DNA of 64,000 nucleotides from Rusavskia elegans (taxonomy: Eukaryota > Ascomycota > Lecanoromycetes > Teloschistales > Teloschistaceae). The notes beneath the pieces were generated by a model. The model worked only from the letters and a program-made list of their open reading frames with translations, was not told the DNA's origin and did not search any database. The DNA lies in NCBI GenBank assembly GCA_011316305.1, contig SAUG01000024.1, positions 310,001-374,000 of the forward strand, given 5' to 3'. The first letter of the stretch is position 1. Each line of letters opens with the position of its first letter. This document shows, one piece after another, positions 1-10,175 of this stretch. A program made the translations under genes and the position numbers.

Positions 1-452
1 ATAAGAGGGTTCAAAGCGCAATCTGGGAGCGTCGCGTGTGTAGCAAAAGGGTTTAAGGAGACTGATGATATTCAGAACGTTTGAATCAAGTTGGTTTGTT
101 ATGTTGCAGGTCACATCTGATGGTCCCGCAGGCACAAAAACGGTCGTTGGTGTTTGATGCCCTGCTAAGTACAAGGGTGAGTGTGGGCGAGCCGCGAACA
201 AGCGCTATATCCGATGATGCCGAAGAGCCTCAATGACGCACAACATAGCTCTAGCCTTGGCGTTGGGTGCACATTATTCACAATTCATAACTGTTTTCCA
301 CCACCTCATGAGTCCCACCCTCCAGCCAAATCGGCGACACGGCTTGCGGATGGGAAGTCAATGAACCCAGCCAAGGTGAATCACTCAATGCTACTCGAAT
401 ATGGTCATGGAAGGCTCTATTGCTGGACCTTTGATCAAGTATAAAATAGCAG
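1..452. other. Intergenic left edge, no gene seen
   Basis: Only short open frames occur here, on both strands, and none shows domain-like composition or splice-linked partners. The stretch ends at the target-site duplication of the foldback element. A gene running in from the left cannot be excluded. Confidence 0.5.
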
Positions 453-956
453 TAAGGTACTTGCCTCAGTCCTCAGACCTCCTACGGAGGAGTACTGTGG
501 TGGTGGTGATAAAAAAATACACTAAAAGGCTAGCGTTGCTACTAGTACTCCTCCGTAGGAGGTCTGAGGTCAACTTGATTGGTCCAAGCTAGCTTTATAT
601 TCGTCGAGATAACGAAAAGTTATTCTTCGTCGTCGCTTTAACGAGGGGTTTATTTCGAGATATCTCCTCCGAAAACTATCGTCGGGGCTAGATTTCTTAA
701 GGATCTCGCCCCGACGATAGTTTTCGGAGGAGATATCTCGAGATAAACCCCTTATTAAAGCGACGACGAAATACGATTTTCGTAAAATTACGAGTACAAA
801 GCTAGCTAGTTTTCAGAATATTAAACTCAGACCTGCGACCGCCAGAATTTTACCCCTTAACTATATAGAGCTAGCGGGACCTACTAGCTTTGGTGAAATA
901 TAGCCCTTCCCCAAATTCTGGCGCGTGCAGGTCTGAGAGCTGAGGCAATAAGGTAC
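453..956. mobile_element. hAT-type non-autonomous foldback element (MITE) with 8-bp target duplication
   Basis: The element spans 461-948 and is flanked by a perfect 8-bp direct repeat TAAGGTAC (453-460 and 949-956). Its 20-bp terminal inverted repeats, TTGCCTCAGTCCTCAGACCT on the left (461-480) and the complement at 929-948, match at 18 of 20 positions. An 8-bp target duplication with short terminal repeats is the hallmark of hAT elements, and there is no transposase frame, so it would depend on a transposase elsewhere. Inside lie three successive hairpins: 471-496 with 544-569 (26 bp, perfect), 626-688 with 708-770 (63 bp, about three mismatches, all transitions), and 826-850 with 913-937. 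The motif TCAGACCT recurs four times in alternating orientation, suggesting a composite of nested foldbacks. Confidence 0.85.
626..770. repeat. 63-bp inverted repeat, central hairpin of the foldback element
   Basis: The arms 626-688 and 708-770 are complementary around a 19-bp loop. The roughly three mismatches between them are C/T or G/A transitions, as RIP or ordinary deamination would produce. If transcribed, the arms would fold into a long hairpin. Confidence 0.85.
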
Positions 957-1472
957 AGTATCTGCGTTGGCCCAAACCTCAATTTCCCTTGCCCATTTGT
1001 GATCGAATTTATCTCAACACCAGATCTCTTCTATTATGGCGACTCGTCTTAGCGACATGTCGAAGGAACGACTGGTCAGTCAAATGCCCGACAGGCCGTA
1101 AGAGTGTTCCTGTCATTTCCTATTTTCGTGGGACTTCCATAAATGGCGTCCACTACTGTCGCCGCTAGCATTTGCATGCACCACCGTTCCCGATATATTT
1201 TCCATTCTTGTACTCTTTCGCCAAAAGATACTTTCTGGCGTTCAAGATGGAGATGTTCATGTTAATACTGCACGTTATTGGCATGCCAGAATCGTCCTTC
1301 CTGCCCGGACTGCCCAGCGCCACAGACCATTCAGAAGTATTGGCAAGCCTTGGCTTACTCAGTGAACGTGCCTATAAGGCAATGTCTCCGGACTTTGTCC
1401 TGTTGATCAGAGGCAAAACAGTCCGTCCTTCTTGCCGTCTATCTCACTGAGCTTTATCAGCTACTCCCCAAA
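957..1472. other. Intergenic, nothing recognised
   Basis: Lies between the foldback element and the broken secreted-protein gene. A 92-codon open frame at 1172-1450 has no recognisable features and was not accepted. Confidence 0.5.
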
Positions 1473-2454
1473 ATGCGTGTAACTTCACTTGTTGTCCTTT
1501 CGGGGTTTCTGCACCAGACTCTAGCAGCACCAAACCCGCCTGAGGTAGACAAACGAGGTACTATTCCACCACAAATAGTTGCTTATGTCGACACATAGAC
1601 TGACGGTGGTGCAGCCTTGCAAACCAAGTGCAACGGCGATAATCTATACAACTCATTCATCGATCGCCGATATAGCTCCTCAGCAAGTGCCTTCTGTAGC
1701 AGCTACATAAGACCAACCATAACAGCCACCACAACCGTCACGTAGGTACCCATACAGGTGTCTTGAATAATTGGGTCTCTGCTGACAGCGGTACAGAACC
1801 ACAGTCCCAGCCGCGAAAGCAAAGCGCGATTTCGCTGTAACGACCTATGCACCAGCGAGGCTCAGTAGCGCTTGCTCCTGTATTCTCACAGCAACGCCGC
1901 CTGCCACAACTGTCCAGACTACCGTCATCGCAACGGTGAAACCATCCGGGTCCTGTTCAGCTCCAACACCGGTAGTCAAGAACGGCGACTTCGAATCCGG
2001 GTCTCTCGCTCCCTGGGTGCTGACTGAGGTCACGCCACCATTACCGGCCTACGAGCAGTATCTCAGCGTTGGAGTGACCAGCCCCGGGTACGGCGGCTCC
2101 AAGAATGCTTTCACCGTCAAAGACAGCGCTGCTTCGTCTTACGTTGAGGTCGACCTCTCCCAGCAGAATTTGACGGTCTGCGCAGGCTCCCAATACCAAT
2201 TTGCTGCGCAGTTTTACATGACGGACGCCCAGGCCGTTCCCAGCCCGCAAACCTACGTTCTTGTATACGTCGACGGGAATTTGGTTGCGTCCAGCAAAGC
2301 GAGCGATGCGAGGGGACCTCCTATTGTTTGGCTACCATTGTCTGGACAGTTCATCGCAGCTTCTGAGACCGCGTCATTGACCGTCAAGTTTATTGCGACA
2401 GATTACGTGGGTGTTGAATGGGGCTTGGACAATGTAGTCGTCACCCAGATCTGA
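1473..2454 (+). pseudogene. Broken secreted Cys-rich / carbohydrate-binding-like protein
   Basis: An ATG at 1473 opens a signal-peptide-like start (MRVTSLVVLSGFLHQTLA) with a KR processing site. The same frame then reads through TAG at 1596-1598 into TDGGAALQTKCNGDNLYN and a Cys/Thr segment ending at a second TAG (1743-1745). A different frame, open from 1786, carries TYAPARLSSACSCI, a motif common in fungal surface proteins. It continues to the stop at 2454 through a domain resembling a CenC-type carbohydrate-binding module (VVKNGDFESGSLAPWV, GLDNVVV). I found no GT-AG intron that both removes the stops and restores frame, so I call it a pseudogene. The first stop fits CAG to TAG. An unusual intron structure remains possible. 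Confidence 0.55.
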
Positions 2455-2909
2455 GCATCACTGATTGACCAACGTACTTTGGAGGTGGTATCGAGGAATG
2501 TTACCTTCTGTCGTTAGGCGTATGTATTTGTTCATCTACACAATTATCTCTAATACAAACATTCTTCTTTCATCATTTACGTTAGCTTACTCCGTCCGTT
2601 GAACTTCTCCTTGACGGCTACTTAGTGTTTTGCCGGGTTTCTTTCAAGCTAAGGTTATCAACATATCCCTTAGACTGTTGTTGTCTCTCTCATCTCCAGG
2701 CCTGGTATCAGGTAGGAAATGAGCGACATGAAGGTCCTCAACATTGGACAAAGGGAAGTACATTTCATCACGTTTCGGTAAAGGATGTATAATTCGATTT
2801 ATCTTGCTCGGTTTTTCACACGCGGAATACACCAAATCACGTCCAACAAGGTCAAATCATCTTCAGTTTGTCAACCTCTCAATCCCCTCTGTGTAACATC
2901 ATACACAAA
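2455..2909. other. Intergenic, nothing recognised
   Basis: Spacer between two broken secreted-protein genes. It includes AT-rich sequence just after the stop at 2454 that may hold its 3' end. Confidence 0.4.
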
Positions 2910-2912
2910 ATC

Positions 2913-3640
2913 ATGCCATTCCTCATGTCTCTCCCTCTCATGGTCATCTCCATCCTCACCACCGCCCAACACGCTGGCCGCTCCGCCTTCGCCGTCTTCA
3001 ACTCAACCGGCCGCTTACCGACCAATTGCACACATGGCTACGACCCAGCCCACGACGAAGTCCTCTACACCATCCCCTACACCTACCCACAAGTCCTCTC
3101 CATAATCGGCTCCTTCGCCAACATCCCCTGGAACGGCGACAACTCCACCACCCTGAACGGAACAGACAACACAGTCGGCACCGCCCGAACGTTCGAATAC
3201 TACGGCATCCGTCTCACGGAAACCATCAAGACGTACCAAAAACCCATTGAAGGACCCTAATTCGAAGACCACACCATCGCCCCCCTCGTACAACCCTGCC
3301 ATCAACCTGAGCCTTTACGCCTTCACGGACGCGTAGACGGCGACTCCCGTTTGTGATGGTACTGCTGTCGCGCTGAACTTCACGGTGGACTTTTGCGGCA
3401 CGGATGTCGGCGTGGGCGCGCGTGATCTTCCATTCCGCTGCATCTGCTGCATGCGATGACTTTGCAGGAATTTCTGGGCAATGAGACCTGGACCGGGTGC
3501 GAGAATCCGTATGGTTATGGGCGGAAACACCACGGCGATCGGTGGAATAATGGTTGGTAGTGGTTTGGATCAGGACCTTTCACGATTACCGATTGCCTCT
3601 GAGGGAGGGGTGACGACGCGTTGTTTCGGTTGCGTGGCCG
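2913..3640 (+). pseudogene. Degenerate secreted protein of unknown family
   Basis: From ATG 2913 the frame encodes a hydrophobic leader (MPFLMSLPLMVISILTTAQ) and a domain with several N-glycosylation motifs (FNSTGRLP, NNST, LNGT). It stops at TAA 3258-3260, but the same frame continues sensibly past the stop (FEDHTIAPL). Further family-like pieces lie in other frames: ALNFTVDFCGTDVGVGA near 3370-3420 and FLGNETWTGCENPYGYG near 3470-3520. Several breaks are therefore present. The domain looks like a repeated lineage-specific secreted family, but I cannot name it. The following frame near 3640 is lost. Confidence 0.5.
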
Positions 3641-3920
3641 TGGCTACTGCCGCTGTCGGAGTACGCTTGCGTGGGTAGAACTTAGTTGAAGGCACCGGAG
3701 TTGGTTGTTTGTCAGCAACAATGTTCATGTCAGGGTTCATAATTTGTACTTCTATGTTGGAGACCCTTGTTGCTGAGTGGGCTTGGTGTAGTAAAGGACA
3801 GTTCAAATGGAAGAGTAGATTGGAGAACTAGCCTCAACGTCTTCAAAACTGCAGGATTGGCTCAAATGTCCACCGCATTTTCTCTCGACTTACTCGTATC
3901 CTTGGCCTCACGAAGACCTC

Positions 3921-5153
3921 TCAAAGATCCTGGACTTCGTCACACCAGGTGACTTTGGCCAAACCAGCCCCTTCGCCATATTTCAGGTAATCATAGATCA
4001 TCTGTCGCAATTCGATAGGTAAGCTAAAGAAAGGCCTCGGCTGTTCTCGTTCAAGCATCTCCTCAATCTCATCCCATCCATCAAGAACTGGTTCGAACTC
4101 GATACGGCCGTTGCTAGGCCACTGGTCCGGGGCTTCCTCGGGGTCAAGGTCTTCATCGAGAAATTTCCAGGTCGAAAAGCCTGATTGGTCGGCTACAATC
4201 TTTATGTAGAGGTCCCTTTTCACATTTGGGTCGTTATACCATGCCTTCGCTGGTGGCTCACAGCGAAAGGTCCAGCTTGTTCCGTGCTGGAAGATGAGTG
4301 CTTTAGGGCAGTGTCTAAGGCATTCTTCCTTGTTCCGTTGCCACGTCAGCTGTCGTCCTTCATTGGCACAATATAACGAGTTTGAGACGAATCGCTTTCT
4401 CGGGTCATGCACTTGAAGCCACTGGCTAAGTCCCTCGTTATTCAGCTCGAAATTCGGGTCCGGCATCTTGACTCCGATAGGTCTCCTGTCGAGTGAGGTG
4501 ACCTTGATCGCAATCCAGTGAACAGGATATGCACCACAACAGCGACTGGTCTTACATGTCGACAGGGCAACCTGGAATCGCGGGACTGGCGTACCTGCCA
4601 CGACCTCGAACCGCACCTTACTGCCATCACACGCGACGTCAACCCAACAATCATCTGCACCACGATGCAGCCGCCCAAAGTCACAGCCACACTGAACGGC
4701 CCGCATTGGATAGGTTTTCTCTTTAAACCCCAAGCAGTATGAGATGCCGGGTTTCAGACTCGATCTGAGCACCTTGAGTAACCTTCGACACATGCGACCA
4801 AGTTCGTAGCTATTGACACGTTCTCCTCGCAAGTATTGAAACGAGTCGCGATTGAAGGACTCGGACTCAGATTCAGCTAGTGCGTGGCTCTTGATGTTTA
4901 TCTTTTCGCCGGACTGAGCCCAAATGGCGAGGGGCCCTTGAGTGAAAGCCCAAATTGACGGGACTTTGTACCAGTCGAGGCAAGCAGAGATGTATTCAAT
5001 GAGTGGCGGAAGTTCGCCATTCAAGGGAAGCTCAGCCGAACGGACATTGATGCTGACGGTATCGGAAAACCCTTTCCAGAGATCTAAAGAGAGGGTCTTG
5101 GAACTGGCGATAGAGAGAGCTAGTCGAGGCTTCTTACGAAGCTTTGCTTCCAT
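3921..5153 (-). CDS. Hypothetical protein with LPxELRxxIYxxL motif near its C-terminus
   Basis: A single long frame opens at ATG 5153 (MEAKLRKKPRLALSI) and ends at 3921, about 410 residues. The frame is open a little further upstream but only with a TTG codon, so an upstream exon is possible. Near the C-terminus it has FFSLPIELRQMIYDYL, the F-box-like helix motif common in Pezizomycotina proteins. In those proteins it usually lies near the N-terminus with a long domain after it, so this arrangement is reversed or the gene continues in an unseen 3' exon. The rest contains many Cys and Trp residues but no domain I recognise. Function unknown. Confidence 0.6.
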   Translation of the reverse strand: MEAKLRKKPRLALSIASSKTLSLDLWKGFSDTVSINVRSAELPLNGELPPLIEYISACLDWYKVPSIWAFTQGPLAIWAQSGEKINIKSHALAESESESFNRDSFQYLRGERVNSYELGRMCRRLLKVLRSSLKPGISYCLGFKEKTYPMRAVQCGCDFGRLHRGADDCWVDVACDGSKVRFEVVAGTPVPRFQVALSTCKTSRCCGAYPVHWIAIKVTSLDRRPIGVKMPDPNFELNNEGLSQWLQVHDPRKRFVSNSLYCANEGRQLTWQRNKEECLRHCPKALIFQHGTSWTFRCEPPAKAWYNDPNVKRDLYIKIVADQSGFSTWKFLDEDLDPEEAPDQWPSNGRIEFEPVLDGWDEIEEMLEREQPRPFFSLPIELRQMIYDYLKYGEGAGLAKVTWCDEVQDL

Positions 5154-5439
5154 CTGGCGCTTTGAGGGTGCTAATTGAATACGAACGCACAATGATGATG
5201 ATCAAACATACGCCGCCTTCAAGAAGATCCCTTTGAATATCGCAAGATGCAGTCGGATTTACTTACATCATGGAGCACGAGGTGCATGAGGTCAGGAGTA
5301 GGTACGGAACCGGCCTGATGCCCGCACCACGCGCGGCTATCGCAACCAATCGTTGAAGATGCCTTGCATGTGCAACGTCTTGACGGTGCAATTAGCTTGT
5401 GATGCTCTAGTTGTCGATTGTATACTCTATGAGCATCGT

Positions 5440-6426
5440 TCACATGAAATCGTCATCATCCCATCCATCTTGATTACTCCGTTTGCCGCCTCCATCTCCT
5501 TCATCGTCACCATTCATCAGATCCTCATAAGCGTGCTCTCTCCTGTACTTCTCTTCACGCCTCTCCTTCGTCAGTCTCTCTTCTTCCTTCCTTGCCTCTT
5601 TTGCCTTTTCTCTTGCTTTCGCTCGAAGCTCCGACAGGTGTTTTTCTTTGTCGGCGAACAGGTTGTCTGCTAGCGATACCGTGCGAGTCTTCATCAAGCG
5701 GTTGATCGTCGGATTAAGCCGGGTAGGAACAAGGACTGTTCGTGTCTAAGACGCAAACAAATGAGTATGTTGGAAATCCAGACTGAATCGTAGCTACGAA
5801 CCTTCTTGTGATCCTTGAAGCTAACCTGTCCCGTCGCCATGGAGGCATTCTTGAGGAGGTTTTCCCATGGCGTGTATATTACGGTAACATTGTCCTTCTT
5901 ATTCCCTAGAGGGATAAATCGTTTAGCGAGACAGTCGTGGTCAATCTATATGAAGTCTGAAACACATGGCGCTGTACACCCTGACCGTATATCAGGGGGC
6001 CGTAGAATACCTTCAATAGAGTTGGCTTTAGTCAATTGTCCGCAGTCTTCGACTAATGCCGCAGGAAGATTATCCCATTCTTGTCCAGGTTTGAGCCGAA
6101 GATAGACATGAGCACTCGAGAGATTGTCGGCGTGGAACTGGCGCGGCTTCAGGTTGGCTTGTGCTCAATCATGGGAAGAAGCTGAAGCATTCAAGCGCAT
6201 ACCCTGGAGTGAGGACATGAGCTTGAGGAACTGAGAACGATCGTTTGGCCCCGGCTACCAGATATCTTCTTCCCAGCCGTACTTGATCAATTCCTCGTCT
6301 AGAGGAACGGTTAGATGTGGACATTTGCGTTAATGGGATGTAGTGTACTGTACTCTCGAATTTATCTTTGCCGACGTATATGATCGCCGGAGGATCGACG
6401 ACGGTGGACACGAAGTAATAAACCAT
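5440..6426 (-). CDS. CCDC25/Jlp2 homolog (NFACT-R domain), frame broken by one base at exon 2/3
   Basis: Start MVYYFVSTVVDPPAIIYVGK at 6426. Exons, 5' to 3': 6426-6354, 6298-6259, 6137-6011, 5905-5802 and 5745-5440. The pieces match the CCDC25 family in order: ENEELIKYGWEEDIW, NLSSAHVYLRL, NVTVIYTPWENLLK, a Lys/Glu-rich coiled coil, and the conserved end SNQDGWDDDDFM. The family has the NFACT-R (DUF814) fold. Human CCDC25 is reported as a DNA sensor, and the yeast relative is Jlp2. Introns 1, 3 and 4 close in frame. Intron 2 (6258-6138) does not: exon 2 reads GAT ATC TGG TAG, and using the only GT leaves the codon one base short. A lost G in a GGG run at the junction would explain this, by mutation or assembly error. 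Confidence 0.8.
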
Positions 6427-6981
6427 TGTAATACACTTAACAGACCTGTAATTGTTCACCTCACTCTTGCTGAGTTGAGCAGAATAACTGGTAGTCTTGG
6501 CGGCGCTCCATATAAAAAGCCCGGCAGAATTAGGCGGTGAAAGTCACATTGCCACCACCGCTCTGCCACAAAGCTGATCAACCCCATGAATCCTAACTTC
6601 TATTCGTTTCTAATCATATTCCACAGATTTCAAGAGGCCAAAGAGAAGTGTGGTACGTAGAACCTGGAAAGCTCTGCGGATGCTATCGCTTCTCCCATCC
6701 GCCTACTATACTAACGATTTGTAACTGACCCATCCTCTAATTTACACTGAGCGCCAACGATATAATAGTATATTACTACCAGGTTGGACTTTGTGTATGC
6801 AATACCTTTTGTAGAAATGTACGTGCCTTCGTCGACAATGTTGTATGGCGGCTTCAAGCTTCGCCAGTTGCACAGCAACTATGACCATCCACTGGATACA
6901 AAGTAGTAGTACAGATGGCGATTCAAGCGGAAGTTTAATCATGGTTCGTAGCTAAGCTTCAAGCGAATATCCAATGGTAAA
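6427..6981. other. Intergenic, promoter side of the CCDC25-like gene
   Basis: Between the start of the CCDC25-like gene and the stop of the next minus-strand gene. No convincing coding frame. Confidence 0.5.
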
Positions 6982-9366
6982 TCAGGGTCGGATGCCCCAA
7001 TTGGGTTTCAAACTCTCGTTGATCTCTGTCTTGGTTCCCACAACTTCCTTTGGTATTCGACTCACGCGGTAGGCTCCCGATCGAATACTGTGGAGTTGTT
7101 GCGCCGACATTGCGCTGCGATTGCTGCGGATGCTGCCGGTTTCGGAACCATTATCGCTACTCTTGAAACGAGGTGGTGGCGCAAAGTCGAGGGCAGTGAA
7201 CGTGCCGGATTTCCTCAACAAGTGCCTACATTCGCGATCAGCCAAAGCCCAGGGAATAACAGCGGTGCAAAATTCTACTCACGGGCTAGGCATTACTGCC
7301 AGGTCATCGAACGACGAAACAAGAGGAAGATGCGCCGATACCATCGGGGAATACGGACGACTCCCACCTCTGGGGCTTTCAGGCCGTCCAGCTTGCCGGT
7401 CCTTAAAAGAGCTGGGAGGAGCGAAATCAATGGGAATGGCGAAAGAGTCCTCCTTCAAAAGATGTGGAGAAGGTAGAACGTGAAGTGGCCTAGGAGGGAG
7501 CAGCGGAGGCCTCGGAGCGCCCGCTCCGCTAGGGCCGGAGCGACCAGACGCCGATGAAAATGCTCGAGGCCCTGGAGCTGCAATACGTCCACCGGACATC
7601 GTAGCTTGGTGGCGGCTACCTCCACGGAACCGAGGAGGAGCTCTCGGAGGTGGTGTCATAGCTCGTCTTCCATAATGCTCTGAACGCTGAGGTTGACCAA
7701 CCACGAATTGACCGCTTGCTTGATCGTAGATAGCACCATCTTCTAAGTAATGCGCATCGTAGTCTTCGTAGTATTGTCCTGCAGCTTGATGAGGAACGTT
7801 TTTAGAATCATCGAAGTATTCTTTGTAAAACGATCTTATTCGGTTAGCGCGCTGTTCGGGGTTGTCTGTGGGATCATCAGGGGGAAGCGGGCGGAATCCC
7901 ATGGACAACCGCCGGACGTCGTACCCAAGACCGAGGGCATCCGTGTTGCCGGAGAGCTGAGGTTTTGGTGCAGGCATGGAATCGGTCCGTGGTCGGTGAA
8001 TAGATTGGGGCTGGGAAGACGCTGGGAGATGAGGAGGCGAGGGCGGGGTCACCTTGAGACCATCACCATAATCGCTCTCATCATCCAAGAAAATCTGGTT
8101 TTGGGTCGGTTGACTGGCTTTCAATGACTGCTGACGGGGAGGTCTTGAAGTCGGTGGAAGAGTGTTAATCGCTGGAGGTGGGGTCTTGCGGCTCTGTGTC
8201 TTCTGGAGTGTAGCGGCAGGAGTTGAGGACAAGTTCTGTGGTAATTGTGTAGCTGGGTGGGGCATTGGCGAAGGTTGGACTTCTGTTGACGGGTCGCGGC
8301 TATGGATCATAGCCCCAAGATAGTTGTTGCTTTTGCGAAGAGCTGCACCATCATTGCTCAAGTACGAATCGCGTGAGTCGTCTCCAAAGCTCGGCATCAG
8401 TGCCGCGGAGGTCGGCACCGAGGGAGATGCCTTACGAGAGATTGCTGCGGCAGGTTCAGGCGTTTGAATCTGCGGTAGAGGAGGCGATGCATTGAGGTTT
8501 CGCTGGGTCGGCGGCAAAGACCTAGACATTCGCTGGGCGTTCTTCAACAAGTTTTGATTCATGCCGTCGTTGATGTAGCCTCGACCAGTGGAACCAGAAT
8601 CAGCATAACTGGAAGAATCATCGGCAAATCTTCGCGAACGAGACTGGGACCGCGTGGAATGGGCATCGTTGGGTATGAAAGTTGTAGCGGGCCGATAGCG
8701 ATCGTCTTGGCTGTGAATGGTGCGTGACATGGAATGCAGAGATTCGCGAGATCCTTGGAGTCCAGGCGGTAGAACGTAGGGGCTGCCCAGATCCATATCC
8801 ATTGAAAGGCCGCGGCCTCGGGGATGATGACCGGGGCCACCAAGGTCGGCAACGGCCATCTCGGGTCCCTTTTTGCCTTTCTTCTTTGCAGGTTGTGCAC
8901 TCGTAGGGTCCATGCCAAAATCCAAGGACTTGTGAGGATCGTTTGCCTCTTCTTTGCGAAGTTTTCCGACATGGCGGCGATGAAGCCAGACGAACAGGAC
9001 CAGAGCGAACACGATGGGAATTCTATTCACTGGCTTAGCGTATGCTTCTGGTGGCCTCAAGCAAAATAGGAAGACCTACGCTACTCCAAGAGCAATTGGC
9101 AGTGTTATGTTGTTTGAGTCGGACGGCTTCCCGCACTGACCAGAGGTGTCGTCGGGGGCACATGCTGAGCTATCTGAGGCCGCACGTTTGACGACACTCG
9201 GAAGCCAGGCCTTGGCCGGATCGACATACTGTTCGACGGGGCTAGGCAGAGGTTTTGCCAGAGGAGCAGCAGCCCGGCGGAGAAGATGTAAGGCTTGATG
9301 GCTATGACGGTGGGCCATAACAGCCTGAACTCTCTTCTGAGTCGAGGGCGAGGGTTGGGTGAACAA
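6982..9366 (-). CDS. Single-pass membrane protein with long proline-rich cytoplasmic tail
   Basis: Three exons: 9366-9080, 9022-7283 and 7225-6982, with two 57-bp introns that close in frame. The protein is about 756 residues from ATG 9366; a second ATG at 9318 (MAHRHSHQALHLL) is an alternative start. A short N-terminal region has two Cys (SSACAPDDTSGQC). It is followed by one membrane helix spanning intron 1 (ITLPIALGVA then IPIVFALVLFVWLHRRHV). The long tail is Pro/Ser-rich with conserved-looking blocks LGLGYDVRRLSMGFRPL and RIRSFYKEYFDDS. The C-terminal exon has FTALDFAPPPRF, echoing IPIDFAPPSSF upstream. The layout is that of a surface or septal membrane anchor and scaffold. I recognise it as a Pezizomycotina-type protein but know no function. 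Confidence 0.75.
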
Positions 9367-10175
9367 GGCCAGGTCAATGATCGAGGATTAACGAGTACAG
9401 AGGTGCTCTTCCATCAAGAGGGCGTTCAATGGATCGAGGTTTTGTCTGAAGCTGTTTGTTTTGACCAAGACAGGGAACGTTCGGAATGAAGGACTACAGT
9501 TGATTGAAAATTGAAGAGAGCGACCAAGAAGTGAAAAAAGGAATGGACGGCCACCTAGATGGCGACGAAGTTGGCTGAGATTCCAGTCGTGAATAGTGAA
9601 TGAAAGAAAGAGCGAAGGACGAGGGAGGTGTGAGACCGTTGGAGGCACTCGGGGCGGGAAAGGAACAGGGCCAGCGAGCTACTCCGAAAAGGGGATCTTA
9701 GCGCCCATGGTAGCGCGTTTTCTGGAGATTGGCGCTCATCTTGCTGATTGTTGCCGAGAGTTTAATTTCCCTGCCGCCCATGTCATCATCGCGTGGATTG
9801 TGGATTGGTTCTCTACCTAGAAGCAGTTGTTCGTAGTACTCGGTGGTACAAGAGGATAGACACACATTATGGTTCAATTCTATAAATGAGGCTCCTTCTT
9901 TCTGGACAAGCGCTTTGTAGCGTAAGGTGAGAGATATCGTTACCCTTCTCTAATTTATGTTTCGAGCCGATCATAATAAGTCGACCCAATTATTCCTATT
10001 CCTATTCCTATTCCTATTCCTAATCCTATTCCTTTTACTAAAGCTCTTCTGAACTGCTTGTAGGGATAGACTATCAATAACTTCATGCCGTGCAGAAAAG
10101 ATTATCAGATACTTGTACATACGCCTCCTCGGTCTTCACATGCCAGAGTGTCTTCGTATTATACAGATAGGCACC
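9367..10175. other. Intergenic, 5' region of the membrane-protein gene
   Basis: Holds the 5' leader of the membrane-protein gene and the 3' side of the aldolase-family gene. A TATTCC repeat is listed separately. No gene seen. Confidence 0.5.
9991..10032. repeat. (TATTCC)n microsatellite
   Basis: Seven consecutive hexamers, all TATTCC except one TAATCC. Simple-sequence repeat between two minus-strand genes. Confidence 0.9.
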
